Of a DNA stretch of 64,000 nucleotides, positions 44,563 through 54,227 are shown one piece after another. Origin of the DNA: CAVSMC01 sp963798655 (GTDB lineage Bacteria > Pseudomonadota > Gammaproteobacteria > Burkholderiales > Casimicrobiaceae); contig CAWCUH010000003.1 in NCBI GenBank assembly GCA_963798655.1, positions 186,001 to 250,000 on the forward strand, given 5' to 3'. Within the stretch, counting starts at the first letter, position 1. The number at the start of each line of letters is the position of its first letter. The notes beneath the pieces are model-generated. The model saw nothing but the letters and a program-made list of their open reading frames with translations. It ran no database searches and had not been told where the DNA came from. Position numbers and translations under genes: made by a program.

Positions 44563-45126
44563 TCATATCCACGTTCTGCCGCCGCCCATCATCGACGTGC
44601 CGAACAGCGTCGGCATCAGCAACGACGCGACGATGATCGCGAAGGCGAACGCGCACAGCGCGACGACGATCGTGTAGCCGGTTGCCTTCTCGCGCGACGC
44701 GCGGCCGAGAACCGGCGCGCCGACGTGAAACGTGTAGAGCGCATAGATCATCGCGGCGAGCGTGAGCAGCGGCGCGACGCGCGGGATCACGACGGCGAGA
44801 CCCGCCATCACCCATACGGCGGTCCAGCTGTACGCGACGAGCTTCAGCGAGCGGATGAAGTCCTTGCCGCCGCCGAACGACGGCGCGAGCGCGTCGGCGA
44901 CGTACGCGAGGACGAACGTCATCGCGAGCGAGAGCAGATACTGTCCGATCGCCGCCGCCGCGGCGGCGCCGAGCGTGAGCACGATCGCGAGCAGCGGCGC
45001 GATCGCCGCCAGCACCATCACGTAGCCCGTGTAGATCGACTGCGTCGTCGACGGCTCCGCGTCGATGCGCGGCCATTCGGCCTTCGGGGCGAGCAGGATG
45101 TTCTTGATGCGCTCAGCAAGGTTCAT
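44563..45126 (-). CDS. Yip1-domain membrane protein
   Basis: 187 aa with about five hydrophobic helices from residue 32 to 180. The N-terminus LAERIKNILLAPKAEWPRID is the conserved Yip1/DUF1282 opening. The function of bacterial members is unknown. It lies 111 bases downstream of proB on the same strand and may be the last gene of the ArnT-like/obgE/proB unit. Confidence 0.8.
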   Translation of the reverse strand: MNLAERIKNILLAPKAEWPRIDAEPSTTQSIYTGYVMVLAAIAPLLAIVLTLGAAAAAAIGQYLLSLAMTFVLAYVADALAPSFGGGKDFIRSLKLVAYSWTAVWVMAGLAVVIPRVAPLLTLAAMIYALYTFHVGAPVLGRASREKATGYTIVVALCAFAFAIIVASLLMPTLFGTSMMGGGRTWI

Positions 45127-45237
45127 CGTTGCGCTTCTCCGAGGCGTCAGGCGCGCTGGCGCCGCATTCGGGCGTCGCCGGCTGCGTTGAAGTGTTCGAT
45201 CGGCAGTCTTGCGCGCGGTGCAATCGGCGCTCGCATG

Positions 45238-46359
45238 CTACGCAAGCAGGACGAGGTTGTCCCGGTGAATCAGCTCCGGCTCGTCGACGTAGCCGAGGAT
45301 CGCTTCGATTTCCGAGGACGGCTTGCGCAGGATACGCGACGTCTCGTGCGCGCTGTAGTTCGCGAGTCCGCGCGCGATCTCCCGGCCGTCGGGCGCGAAC
45401 ACGCCGATCACCTCGCCGCGCTCGAATTCGCCGGCCACGGCGACGACGCCGATCGGCAGCAGGCTCTTGCCGTCGTGCGCGAGCGCTCGCACGGCGCCGG
45501 CGTCGAGATCGACGCGGCCCGCGAGCTGCACGTGGTCGGCGAGCCACTGCTTGCGCGCGCCGAGACCCGCCGTCTCGGCGACGAGCGCGCTGCCGATCGG
45601 CTCGCCGCCGGCGAGCCGCGTCAGCACGTCGCTCTCGCGGCCGCTCGCAATGACGGTCGACGCGCCGGAGCGCGCCGCGCGCTTCGCGGCGAGGACCTTG
45701 GTGAGCATTCCGCCGCGGCCGAGCGCGCTGCCGGCGCCACCGGCCATCGCCTCGAGCGCGGGATCGCCCGCGCGCGCCTCTCGCACGAGCGTCGCATCGG
45801 CATGCTTGCGCGGATCCGCGGTGTACAGGCCGGGCTGGTCGGTCAGCAGCACCATCACGTCGGCCTCGATCAGATTCGTGACGAGCGAGGCGAGCGTGTC
45901 GTTGTCGCCGACCTTGATCTCCTCCGTGGTCACCGTGTCGTTCTCATTGATGATCGGGATCACGTCGAGCGCGAGCAGCGTCGTGAGTGTCGAGCGCGCG
46001 TTGAGATACCGGCGGCGATCCGCGAGGTCCTCGTGAGTGAGCAGCACCTGCGCCGTGCGCAGGCCGAATTGCGCGAACGCCGCCTCGTACGCCTGCACGA
46101 GCCCCATCTGCCCGACGGCGGCGGCGGCCTGCAGCTCGTGGATCGCCTTCGGGCGTTTCGACCAGCCGAGTCGCTTGATGCCCTCGGCGATCGCGCCCGA
46201 CGACACGAGCACGATCTGACGGCCGCTGCGCTTGAGTTGCGCGACCTGCTCGGCCCAGCGCGCGACCGCCGCATGGTCGAGTCCGCGGCCTTCGTCGGTG
46301 ACAAGCGTCGAGCCGACCTTGACGACGATGCGGCGCGCGGCGGCGAGCGGCGCGCTCAT
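45238..46359 (-). CDS. proB: Glutamate 5-kinase
   Basis: 373 aa, first enzyme of proline synthesis (ATP + glutamate to glutamyl 5-phosphate). The amino-acid-kinase domain shows RIVVKVGSTLVTDEG, IVLVSSGAIAEGIKRLGW, PIINENDTVT and GGMLTKVLAAKRAARSG. A C-terminal PUA domain follows from about residue 280 (GREIARGLANYSAHETSRI). The ATG overlaps the obgE stop (ATGA), so the two are coupled. The obgE-proB order is common in betaproteobacteria. Confidence 0.95.
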   Translation of the reverse strand: MSAPLAAARRIVVKVGSTLVTDEGRGLDHAAVARWAEQVAQLKRSGRQIVLVSSGAIAEGIKRLGWSKRPKAIHELQAAAAVGQMGLVQAYEAAFAQFGLRTAQVLLTHEDLADRRRYLNARSTLTTLLALDVIPIINENDTVTTEEIKVGDNDTLASLVTNLIEADVMVLLTDQPGLYTADPRKHADATLVREARAGDPALEAMAGGAGSALGRGGMLTKVLAAKRAARSGASTVIASGRESDVLTRLAGGEPIGSALVAETAGLGARKQWLADHVQLAGRVDLDAGAVRALAHDGKSLLPIGVVAVAGEFERGEVIGVFAPDGREIARGLANYSAHETSRILRKPSSEIEAILGYVDEPELIHRDNLVLLA

Positions 46360-47420
46360 GCGGCGCCTGGTGTGACGCTGTCGTCGGTCGCCGGTGCCGG
46401 CTCGTGCACCGGATGCGCGGCGAGCCAGCGCTGGATCGCGAACACGAGGTCGCGACAGCCGTCGCCGTTGATCGCCGCGATGGCAAACACCGGGCCTTGC
46501 CAGCGGTACGCCTTGACGAACGCCTTCACGCGCGCGGCGCGCTCTTCCTCGGGCACCTGGTCGAGCTTGTTCAGCACGAGCCAGCGCGGCTTTGCGTAGA
46601 GCTGCGGATCGAAGCGCTCGAGCTCGGCGACGATCGCCTTCGCGTCGCGCACCGGGTCGGCGTCGGGATCCGGCGGCACGATGTCGACGATGTGCAGCAG
46701 CAGTCGCGTTCGCGCGAGGTGGCGCAGGAACTGATGGCCGAGCCCCGCGCCCTGCGCGGCGCCTTCGATCAACCCCGGGATGTCGGCGACGACGAAGCTC
46801 GAATTTTCATCGACGCGAACGACGCCCAGATTCGGCGCGAGCGTCGTGAAAGGATAGTCGGCGACCTTCGGGCGCGCCGCGGACACCGCACGGATGAACG
46901 TGCTCTTGCCGGCGTTCGGCATGCCGAGCAAGCCGACGTCGGCCAGCACTTTCAACTCGAGCTTGAGCTTTCGCTGCTCGCCCTTCTCGCCGGGCGTCGA
47001 CTGTCGCGGCGCGCGGTTCGTGCTCGACTTGAAATGCAGATTGCCCAGTCCGCCGGTGCCGCCCCTCGCGAGCAGCGCGCGCGCGCCGTCGGTCGCGAGG
47101 TCGGCGATCGCAGCACCCGTGTCGGCGTCGTTGATCACGGTGCCGACCGGAACGCGCAGCACGATGTCGTCGGCGCCGCGACCGTACTGGTCGGCGCCGC
47201 GGCCGTTCTCGCCGCGTTTCGCGCGGTGGATGCGCGCGTAGCGATATTCGATCAGCGTGTTGACGTTGCGATCGGCGAGCGCCCAGATGCTGCCGCCGCG
47301 TCCGCCGTCGCCGCCGTCCGGTCCTCCGCGCGGTACGTATTTCTCGCGCCGGAAGCTCGCCGCGCCGTTGCCGCCGTCGCCGGCGATCACGTCGATCGTG
47401 GCCTCGTCGACGAACTTCAT
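46356..47420 (-). CDS. obgE: Ribosome-assembly GTPase ObgE/CgtA
   Basis: 354 aa. The N-terminal glycine-rich Obg fold is MKFVDEATIDVIAGDGGNGA through FRREKYVPRGGPDGG. The G domain has G1 GMPNAGKST, G2/G3 YPFTTLAPNLG and VADIPGLIEGA, G4 NKLD and a G5-like segment. It acts in 50S subunit maturation and stress control. ATG 47420 is certain by homology and overlaps the stop of the ArnT-like gene (ATGA). The usual upstream partners rplU-rpmA are absent here. Confidence 0.96.
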   Translation of the reverse strand: MKFVDEATIDVIAGDGGNGAASFRREKYVPRGGPDGGDGGRGGSIWALADRNVNTLIEYRYARIHRAKRGENGRGADQYGRGADDIVLRVPVGTVINDADTGAAIADLATDGARALLARGGTGGLGNLHFKSSTNRAPRQSTPGEKGEQRKLKLELKVLADVGLLGMPNAGKSTFIRAVSAARPKVADYPFTTLAPNLGVVRVDENSSFVVADIPGLIEGAAQGAGLGHQFLRHLARTRLLLHIVDIVPPDPDADPVRDAKAIVAELERFDPQLYAKPRWLVLNKLDQVPEEERAARVKAFVKAYRWQGPVFAIAAINGDGCRDLVFAIQRWLAAHPVHEPAPATDDSVTPGAA

Positions 47421-49150
47421 GGGTGCGGGACGCCGGCGAGGCGCCAGCGCAGCGGCTTCAGCTGCGACGGGTTCTTCTGGTACAGCACGTAGAGCTCGGT
47501 GTCGTCGCCGCGACGGCGGCCGTCCCAGACGGCGAACCAGCCCTCCTCGGCAGGCTTGTCGACGAGGCGCCCGTATTGGACGAGCAGATAGCGGCACGTG
47601 TTGTCCGGATTCACTTCCTCGCGGATCGTCGTGAGCGTTGCGAAGTAGGCGAACAGCGCGCGCTGCGCGTCGCCGAGATGACGGCTCGCGACGCAGCCCT
47701 CGTGCGGCAGCGCGACGGCGAGCGACTCGGCGACGCTGCGGTAGCTGCGGCGCGAATCGAGATACGGCAGCCAGATCGTCGTGTAGAGGCCCCATACGAG
47801 CACCATGCCTGCCGTCCAGTTGAGCACCGCGCGCCGATTGGAGCGGCGCGCCGGCCGTACGAGCGCGAGCCACAGCAGCGTGAGGAACAGCGACACGCCG
47901 AACGCAAGCACGTGGAACGGCGGCTGATAGCCGATCTCGACGTCGCGAAACAGCCGCGCGACGTTCGGCGTCATGCCGTACAGATACGCGTCGAACCAGA
48001 CGATCCAGACGACGAGCGCGAGCAGCCCGAACGTGAGGATGCCGAACCAGTCGAACGCGGCGGAGAATCCGCGCGTCAGCGTGTCGACCTCGATCGACGC
48101 GAGCAGCACCAGCGGCACGAGCACCGGCATCAGCGCAGTCGCACGCGGATCGGCCATCGTCGATACGCCGACAATCGAGACGATGGCGAGCGTTGCGCAC
48201 AGCTGAACCGCCGGATGCGCAAGTCCGCCGTTGAACCCGCGCGCGCGCATCCACAGCGTCCACAGCGCGAGCGGCAGCGCAGGCCACGCGAACCACGGCA
48301 GGTTCTTCAGCGCATACAGCGGATCGCTGCCGCCGGGGCCGATCGATGTGAAATAGGCGGACAGTCCGTCGGCTGCCCACCACGCGGCGAGCCGATCGGG
48401 CGCGACATCGGCGAGCGCGAGCGGCCACGCGAGGCTCAATGGCAGCGCGACGGCGAGCGCGACGCCGACGCTCATCGCATAGCTGCGCGTGCGCCATGTG
48501 CCGAAGGCGAGCAACACGATCGCGGTGACGCCGATCCACAGTGGGCCCATCAGGCCGCGCGACACGAAGGCGACCGCCACGCCAAGCCCGAGCGCCACAC
48601 CGCCGACGATCGGGCGCCGCAGCGCCAGCGCAAACCCGTACAGGGCGAGTGCGACGCCGACGACGACGCCGAGCTCCGGCGACAGCTGATGCGCGCGATC
48701 CCAGAGCCCGAGCGAGCCGGCGAACAGCAGCGGCGGCAGCCAGCGCCACCCGGGTCCGTGCAGCTCGACGGCGGCAAGCGACAGCAGCCACAGTGTCACT
48801 GCGAGCAACAATCCGGTGGCCAGCCGCGCCGCGTCGTGCGGCGCGAGCGGCGGGGAGAATGCCGCACCGGCGGTCGCGGCGAGCGCCTGCACGAGCGGCG
48901 GCGTGGCGACGTAGGGCTCGCCGGCGAGCGTCGGCTGCAGGACGCTGCCGCCGCGCATGATGTCCCAGGCGACGCCGAACGCCGTCGCATCGTCGCTCTT
49001 CCACGGATCGTGGCCGACCAGGCCCAGTCCAACCCACGCCGCGCACAACAGCGCGAGCCCGAGTTGCTTCAGCGCGCGATAGGGCCGCGACGGCGACAAC
49101 GTGTCGGCATCGGCCGTCGAATCGACGGGGCGGGTCGCGTAATGGAGCAT
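47417..49150 (-). CDS. ArnT-like (GT83) membrane glycosyltransferase
   Basis: 577 aa with about 11-12 membrane helices. The first periplasmic loop has the GT-C catalytic pattern GHDPWKSDDATAFGVAWDIM (acidic pair) and GEPYVATPPLVQALAA. Such enzymes move a sugar from a polyprenyl phosphate donor to lipid A or another acceptor in the periplasm. The stop overlaps obgE (ATGA), a strange partner for a sugar transferase. The start lies just inside the left inverted repeat at 49173. The acceptor is unknown. Confidence 0.82.
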   Translation of the reverse strand: MLHYATRPVDSTADADTLSPSRPYRALKQLGLALLCAAWVGLGLVGHDPWKSDDATAFGVAWDIMRGGSVLQPTLAGEPYVATPPLVQALAATAGAAFSPPLAPHDAARLATGLLLAVTLWLLSLAAVELHGPGWRWLPPLLFAGSLGLWDRAHQLSPELGVVVGVALALYGFALALRRPIVGGVALGLGVAVAFVSRGLMGPLWIGVTAIVLLAFGTWRTRSYAMSVGVALAVALPLSLAWPLALADVAPDRLAAWWAADGLSAYFTSIGPGGSDPLYALKNLPWFAWPALPLALWTLWMRARGFNGGLAHPAVQLCATLAIVSIVGVSTMADPRATALMPVLVPLVLLASIEVDTLTRGFSAAFDWFGILTFGLLALVVWIVWFDAYLYGMTPNVARLFRDVEIGYQPPFHVLAFGVSLFLTLLWLALVRPARRSNRRAVLNWTAGMVLVWGLYTTIWLPYLDSRRSYRSVAESLAVALPHEGCVASRHLGDAQRALFAYFATLTTIREEVNPDNTCRYLLVQYGRLVDKPAEEGWFAVWDGRRRGDDTELYVLYQKNPSQLKPLRWRLAGVPHP

Positions 49151-49172
49151 TGAGGCTGGGTTATAACAAAAC

Positions 49173-49200
49173 GGCGCTGTTCGTAAGGATTGTTGATTGC
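49173..49200 (+). repeat. Left inverted repeat of the vapBC island
   Basis: GGCGCTGTTCGTAAGGATTG followed by TTGATTGC. It matches the reverse complement of 50349-50380 apart from two base changes and a four-base gap. It bounds a segment of about 1.2 kb with a Nudix remnant and vapBC. Confidence 0.7.
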
Positions 49201-49262
49201 GCCCTCACGGCAGGCCGCTGCCGCCGGCTACCGCTGGGCCAGTGTCCAGTCGAGTCGTCAAG

Positions 49263-49615
49263 TTAGCTCGGCGCCCGATTCACGAGGCGTTGGGGAAAGG
49301 GCGCGGTGCCCCGCACGTCGTGCGTGCTGGCGACGCCTAGCCGCGGGTCGTGATGGATGTCGAATTCGCGCCATGCAACCTCTGCCGCCCGGGGGCGCAC
49401 ACCCCGATAGCGGTCTCTTCCTTCAGTACCCGAACGGCGGCGGTTTCGTCCGGCTCGAGCGCCCCGCCGGGGGTCGCCCAAAGCTCCCTGTCGGCCGGAG
49501 GGCCGCTCTTGCGAGTGAACCTGAACAGCAAAACCCGGCCGCAAGGGTCGAGAACGAATAGTCGTGACGACGCCGCGTGCGCAGCAAGCCTGATTGTCGA
49601 GACTCGTCTTCTTGT
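49263..49615 (-). pseudogene. Nudix hydrolase remnant, frameshifted
   Basis: The first frame reads RLFVLDPCGRVLLFRF and ELWATPGGALEPDET, then AVRVLKEETAIG, a Nudix box. One base is missing at the CCCC run 49402-49405, and the rest (VRPRAAEVAWREFDIHHDPR) continues in another frame to the stop at 49263. The usual Arg-Glu before EE is altered (RVLKEE), so real decay is likely here even apart from the frameshift. It follows the vapC stop by only a few bases. The true start is not identifiable. Confidence 0.6.
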
Positions 49616-49622
49616 GTTGTTT

Positions 49623-50012
49623 TCACGCAGCCCAGTTTTCGCATCGCAAGCCTTGGACACGGCCAAACTCCCGCGCATTGTTGGTTACCAGGGTTGCATC
49701 GAGAGCGCGTGCATGCGCGGCGATGAAGAGGTCGTTGGCACCGATGAGCCGTCCGGCCCGTTCCAGCTTGGCGCGGATGTCGGCGTAGTGCTCGGCGACG
49801 GCGGCGGTGAGTTCCAAAACCTCCAGGTTGCGCACGAAGTCTTCGACTGCCCCACGGCTGGCGGGATTGCGCGCGGCTCCGAACAGCAGTTCCGCCAAGG
49901 TCACTACCGACATGGCCTGGTCCGCCAGCGGCACTTGGCGAATGCGCGCGATGAGCCGCGGATGCGTGCGCTTCATGATGTACGAACAGATATCGGTGTC
50001 GAGCAGATACAC
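49623..50012 (-). CDS. vapC: VapC-type PIN-domain toxin
   Basis: 129 aa ribonuclease toxin. PIN-domain acidic residues are visible in YLLDTDICSYIM, LAELLFGA, GANDLFIAAHA and LVTNNAREF. GTG 50012 follows the vapB stop by 12 bases, so the pair is co-transcribed. It probably cleaves tRNA or rRNA when free of VapB. The cassette sits in a repeat-bounded insertion between ordinary chromosomal genes. Confidence 0.9.
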   Translation of the reverse strand: MYLLDTDICSYIMKRTHPRLIARIRQVPLADQAMSVVTLAELLFGAARNPASRGAVEDFVRNLEVLELTAAVAEHYADIRAKLERAGRLIGANDLFIAAHARALDATLVTNNAREFGRVQGLRCENWAA

Positions 50013-50024
50013 CGCACGACTCCG

Positions 50025-50249
50025 CTACGCGCGTTCTTGCACGGGCAAGTCGGTGACGCCGTCCATGAAGTCGGGAGGCGCAATCCGGCCGTGCTCCAGA
50101 TAGCCGTCCCAGCTCAGTGGGCGGGGGGACAACACGACGTCCTCTCCCTCTTTGCGGATGAAGACCTCCGTCGCGTTGAACTGAAAGTCCTTCGGGAGTC
50201 GCACTGCTTGCGACCGATTGGTGAAGAAGACTTTTGCGGTGCGGGTCAT
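50025..50249 (-). CDS. vapB: VapB-type antitoxin
   Basis: 74 aa. The N-terminal swapped-hairpin AbrB/MazE-like DNA-binding region (AKVFFTNRSQAVRLPKDFQF) is followed by an acidic C-terminal tail that would wrap VapC. The ribosome site GGAGGTGAC is very strong. An exact sigma-70 promoter and an overlapping palindrome lie just upstream, consistent with autorepression by the VapBC complex. Confidence 0.9.
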   Translation of the reverse strand: MTRTAKVFFTNRSQAVRLPKDFQFNATEVFIRKEGEDVVLSPRPLSWDGYLEHGRIAPPDFMDGVTDLPVQERA

Positions 50250-50261
50250 GTCACCTCCGCT

Positions 50262-50301
50262 GTATATGGCAAAGTATACGGCACGCCGTTGGCCCTGTCA
50301 A
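50262..50301 (-). promoter_or_regulatory. vapBC promoter with overlapping operator
   Basis: On the minus strand, -35 TTGACA (50301-50296), 17-base spacer, -10 TATACT (50278-50273). The palindrome GTATATGGCAAAGTATAC (50262-50279, arms GTATA/TATAC) covers the -10 box, a typical place for antitoxin binding. Confidence 0.88.
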
Positions 50302-50348
50302 CCCCGGCCGTTTCTAAAATGCGGGGCCTGCGGAAAGCGGTCGTACAT

Positions 50349-50380
50349 GCAATCAACAATCCTCACGACAGAACAACGCC
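50349..50380 (-). repeat. Right inverted repeat of the vapBC island
   Basis: The minus strand reads GGCGTTGTTCTGTCGTGAGG followed by ATTGTTGATTGC, the partner of 49173-49200 with an extra TGTC. It abuts the rpmE terminator. Confidence 0.7.
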
Positions 50381-50383
50381 AAC

Positions 50384-50405
50384 AAAAAAGGCAGCCGCAG
50401 CTGCC
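50384..50405 (-). terminator. Rho-independent terminator of rpmE
   Basis: On the minus strand GGCAGC-TGCG-GCTGCC is followed by six Ts. It lies 44 bases after the rpmE stop. Confidence 0.88.
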
Positions 50406-50448
50406 TTCTGTTCGCGGACGTCGGGACCCCGCGCTCGCGTCAATGGGC

Positions 50449-50670
50449 TCAGGCGGCCGCGGCGGGCTTCTTCGTGCCGTAGCGCTGGCGGAACTTGTCG
50501 ATTCGGCCCGCCGTGTCCATGACCTTCTGCTTGCCGGTGTAGAACGGGTGGCACTGCGAGCAGACTTCGACGTGCAGCGGCTTGCCGACGGTCGAGCGCG
50601 TCGCGAACGTGTTGCCGCAGCTGCACGTGACCTGGATTTCACCGTACTTCGGATGGATCTTCTCTTTCAT
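50449..50670 (-). CDS. rpmE: 50S ribosomal protein L31
   Basis: 73 aa. MKEKIHPKYGEIQVTCSCGN and the second Cys pair in VEVCSQCHPFYTG form the zinc-binding (C+) type of L31. The Ala-rich C-terminus is normal for high-GC relatives. It ends before its own terminator. The upstream region contains the GC palindrome GGGCCTAGGGGCCC near the start. Confidence 0.96.
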   Translation of the reverse strand: MKEKIHPKYGEIQVTCSCGNTFATRSTVGKPLHVEVCSQCHPFYTGKQKVMDTAGRIDKFRQRYGTKKPAAAA

Positions 50671-51044
50671 CGCGTCCTCGCTTTCCGGGCCTAGGGGCCC
50701 GCCGCGGCGGCGTGGTTTGGGGATATCCCTGCACCCGGTCGCGGGTCAATCGAGCATTATGCCCTTTTTCGACGTTCCCCGGCAATTCGACGACATGCGG
50801 CCTTGTTGGCGACGTTTCAAGGACGCCGGAAAATTGCGACGCCGGACGGCGGAGCAGGGGCCCCGCGAGCGGGAAGCGAGCGGGGATGGGACCCGGAAGG
50901 CGGATGCGCGGAGTTCTCGCTCGGCCTAACCGCGGCGCATGCTTTCGAAGAACTGCGACGCCGGACGGCGGAGCAGGGGCCCCGCGAGCGGGAAGCGAGC
51001 GGGGATGGGACCCGGAAGGCGGATGCGCGGAGTTCTCGCTCGGC
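50671..51044. other. Intergenic region holding most of a tandem duplication
   Basis: About 375 bases between rpmE and rho with no supported gene. Most of it is the 119-bp duplicated unit. Each copy has an internal GC hairpin (CCCCGC/GCGGGG arms) without a T-run. Confidence 0.7.

Positions 51045-51073
<29 letters not shown>
50835..51073. repeat. 119-bp tandem duplication including the rho 3' end
   Basis: Two adjacent copies (50835-50953 and 50954-51072) are nearly identical, with two differences seen near the rho end (CCTAACCGCGGC against CCTATCCGCGAC). The second copy contains the last nine codons and stop of rho, and the first carries the same stretch as a relic. The unit length is not a multiple of three. 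Confidence 0.88.
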
Positions 51074-52304
<1,231 letters not shown>

Positions 52305-52511
52305 GGCGCGGATGGGAGCGTGCCGGAACGGCGAAGGCGGCTTTCGGCCGCTCTACGGAATCACCGGGATGGGGGCGCCGAAATCACTCGCCTGAAACGT
52401 CAGGCGGCGCCGGAAGCGGGGTTGCCGCCGGAGTCCCTGATGCTGGGCGCCCGGCGCAACGGCAAAACGAGGGTAGCGGGATTGGAGGTTGCTGTCAACA
52501 AACGCCGCGCG

Positions 52512-52871
52512 TTACGATTTCGACGCGGCGCCGGCGGCGTCACCGGACAAGTTGCTCTCAACAAACGCGGTGAGCTGCGACCTCGACAGCGCGCCGACCT
52601 TCTGCGCCGCGGGCTTTCCGCCCTTGAACAGGATCAGCGTCGGAATGCCGCGGATGCCGAACCTCTGCGTCACGTCGGGGTTCGCGTCGATGTCGAGCTT
52701 CGCGACCTTCAATCGCCCGGCGTAGCTCTTGGCGACGTCCTCGAGCACCGGCGCGATCATCTTGCACGGACCGCACCATTCCGCCCAGTAGTCGACGAGC
52801 ACCGGCGTTTGCGACTGCAGGACCTCCCGCTCGAACGTGTCGTCGGAAATGTGCTGGATGTTTTCGCTCAT
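52512..52871 (-). CDS. trxA: Thioredoxin
   Basis: 119 aa. Active site YWAEWCGPCKMIAP, plus DIDANPDVTQRFGIRGIPTL with the cis-Pro. ATG 52871 follows AGAGGA. The C-terminal tail is about ten Ala/Ser-rich residues longer than E. coli thioredoxin 1. It is a general cytoplasmic disulfide reductant, upstream of rho on the same strand with about 207 bases between. Confidence 0.95.
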   Translation of the reverse strand: MSENIQHISDDTFEREVLQSQTPVLVDYWAEWCGPCKMIAPVLEDVAKSYAGRLKVAKLDIDANPDVTQRFGIRGIPTLILFKGGKPAAQKVGALSRSQLTAFVESNLSGDAAGAASKS

Positions 52872-53034
52872 AAATCCTCTTGGGGCTCCGGGGCGCGGGC
52901 AACGGTTCCGCGGGGTACCGTCGCCAGGCAACGGTAGCCGAACGCACCGCTGCCCGCAAGCTCGGCGGTGCCGTCGAACCCGAAGCTGGGGTCGCCGTTT
53001 GCTAAAATCAACTTTTCCCCGCGCCGCCGGCCCC

Positions 53035-53358
53035 ATGACCTACGTCGTCACCGAGACGTGCATCCGCTGCAAGTACACCGACTGCGTTGACGTCTGCCCG
53101 GTCGACTGCTTTCGCGAAGGGCCCAATTTCCTCGTCATCGACCCTGACGAGTGCATCGACTGCACGCTGTGCGTCGCCGAATGCCCGGTCGAGGCGATCT
53201 ACGCCGAGGACGACGTGCCGGCCGACCAGAAGCCGTTCATCGCGCTCAACGCCGAACTGTCCAAGGCATGGAAGCCGATCATCGAGCGCAAACCGGCGCC
53301 GGCCGACGCCGACGAGTGGAAGGACGTCCACGACAAGCTGAAGTACCTCGAGCGATGA
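53035..53358 (+). CDS. fdxA: Seven-iron ferredoxin FdxA
   Basis: 107 aa. Cys pattern TCIRCKYTDCVDVCPVDCF then CIDCTLCVAECPVEAI fits one [3Fe-4S] and one [4Fe-4S] cluster. The rest (AWKPIIERKPAPADADEWK) is the standard C-terminal extension. ATG 53035 is fixed by the family N-terminus MTYVVTE. A TAAAAT element lies about 30 bases upstream and may be the -10 box. It is divergent from trxA. Confidence 0.95.
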   Translation: MTYVVTETCIRCKYTDCVDVCPVDCFREGPNFLVIDPDECIDCTLCVAECPVEAIYAEDDVPADQKPFIALNAELSKAWKPIIERKPAPADADEWKDVHDKLKYLER

Positions 53359-53474
53359 CGCCGCCCGCGTGCCGCCCGGTTTGACCCCGGCGCCACGCCG
53401 CCTCTAGAATCGCGGGCTTTTGCGCATCGCGCTCCGCCCCGGTCCCATAACATCGAACAAGCACCGCGACTTCA

Positions 53475-53879
53475 ATGACTCGACTCCTGCTTCTTGCCGC
53501 AGCTCTCGGCGCGACGCTCGCCTTGGCCCAGACGCCGGCGTCGGCGCCGGCCGCGACGCCAGCCGCCGCAGCGCCAGCTGCCGCGGCGTCGGCTGCCGCA
53601 GCGCCAGTCGGCGACGCCGCCAAGGGCCGCGAAAAAACGCAGATGTGCCAAGGGTGCCACGGCATCGAGGGCTGGCGCACGGCGTTCCCGGAGGTCTACC
53701 ACGTGCCGCGGATCGCCGGGCAGAATGAGGCCTATATCGCGAGCGCGCTCCGCGAGTACCGTGCCGGCGACCGCAGCCACCCGTCGATGAAGGCGATCGC
53801 GTCGTCGCTGTCCGACCAGGACATTGCGAACCTGGCCGCGTATTACGCGCAGGGCGGCGTACAGACGGCGTCGAAGTGA
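53475..53879 (+). CDS. Periplasmic class I cytochrome c
   Basis: 134 aa. Signal peptide (LLLLAAALGATLALA), an Ala/Pro linker (residues 20-45), then one haem c site CQGCH with axial Met probably in HPSMKAIASSL. The length and GxIEGW-type context resemble small electron carriers such as c4/c5 halves. The next gene is a similar cytochrome 11 bases downstream, so the pair could act like a split dihaem cytochrome c4. Confidence 0.88.
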   Translation: MTRLLLLAAALGATLALAQTPASAPAATPAAAAPAAAASAAAAPVGDAAKGREKTQMCQGCHGIEGWRTAFPEVYHVPRIAGQNEAYIASALREYRAGDRSHPSMKAIASSLSDQDIANLAAYYAQGGVQTASK

Positions 53880-53890
53880 GGATGGCGACG

Positions 53891-54220
53891 ATGCATCCCA
53901 TGCGAATCATTGCAGCGCTGGCGCTCGTCGTTGTCGTGCCGGCGGTGAACGCCGCCGACATCAACGCCGGTCACACGAAGGTGAAGGAAGTGTGCGCCGC
54001 GTGCCACGGCGAGAACGGCAAGAGCGTATCGCCCGATTATCCGAAGCTTGCGGGGCAGCATCCCGACTATCTCGCCAAGGCGCTGCGAGACTACAAGTCG
54101 GGACTGCGCAAGAATCCGATCATGGCGGGGTTCGCTGCGGGCCTCTCAAGGCAGGACATCGACAACGTCGCCGCGTACTACGGCTCGCTGCCCGCGGCGG
54201 TGAGCGCCAAGGAACACTGA
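53891..54220 (+). CDS. Periplasmic class I cytochrome c
   Basis: 109 aa. Signal peptide RIIAALALVVVVPAVNA, haem site CAACH, and KNPIMAGFAAGL with probable axial Met. Several in-frame starts exist (53876 GTG, 53882, 53891, 53900). ATG 53891 is chosen because GAGG ends 9 bases upstream. It resembles the preceding cytochrome (KALRDYKSGLRKNPIM against SALREYRAGDRSHPSM), suggesting tandem duplication. Confidence 0.88.
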   Translation: MHPMRIIAALALVVVVPAVNAADINAGHTKVKEVCAACHGENGKSVSPDYPKLAGQHPDYLAKALRDYKSGLRKNPIMAGFAAGLSRQDIDNVAAYYGSLPAAVSAKEH

Positions 54221-54227
54221 GCGCGCG

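Noticed and set aside
47423..49153. A 576-codon plus-strand frame
   Set aside because: Antisense to the ArnT-like gene; charged low-complexity translation.
50261..50383. Right-hand side of the vapBC island as an IS element
   Set aside because: No transposase frame and no intact IS ends; only the paired repeats support mobility.
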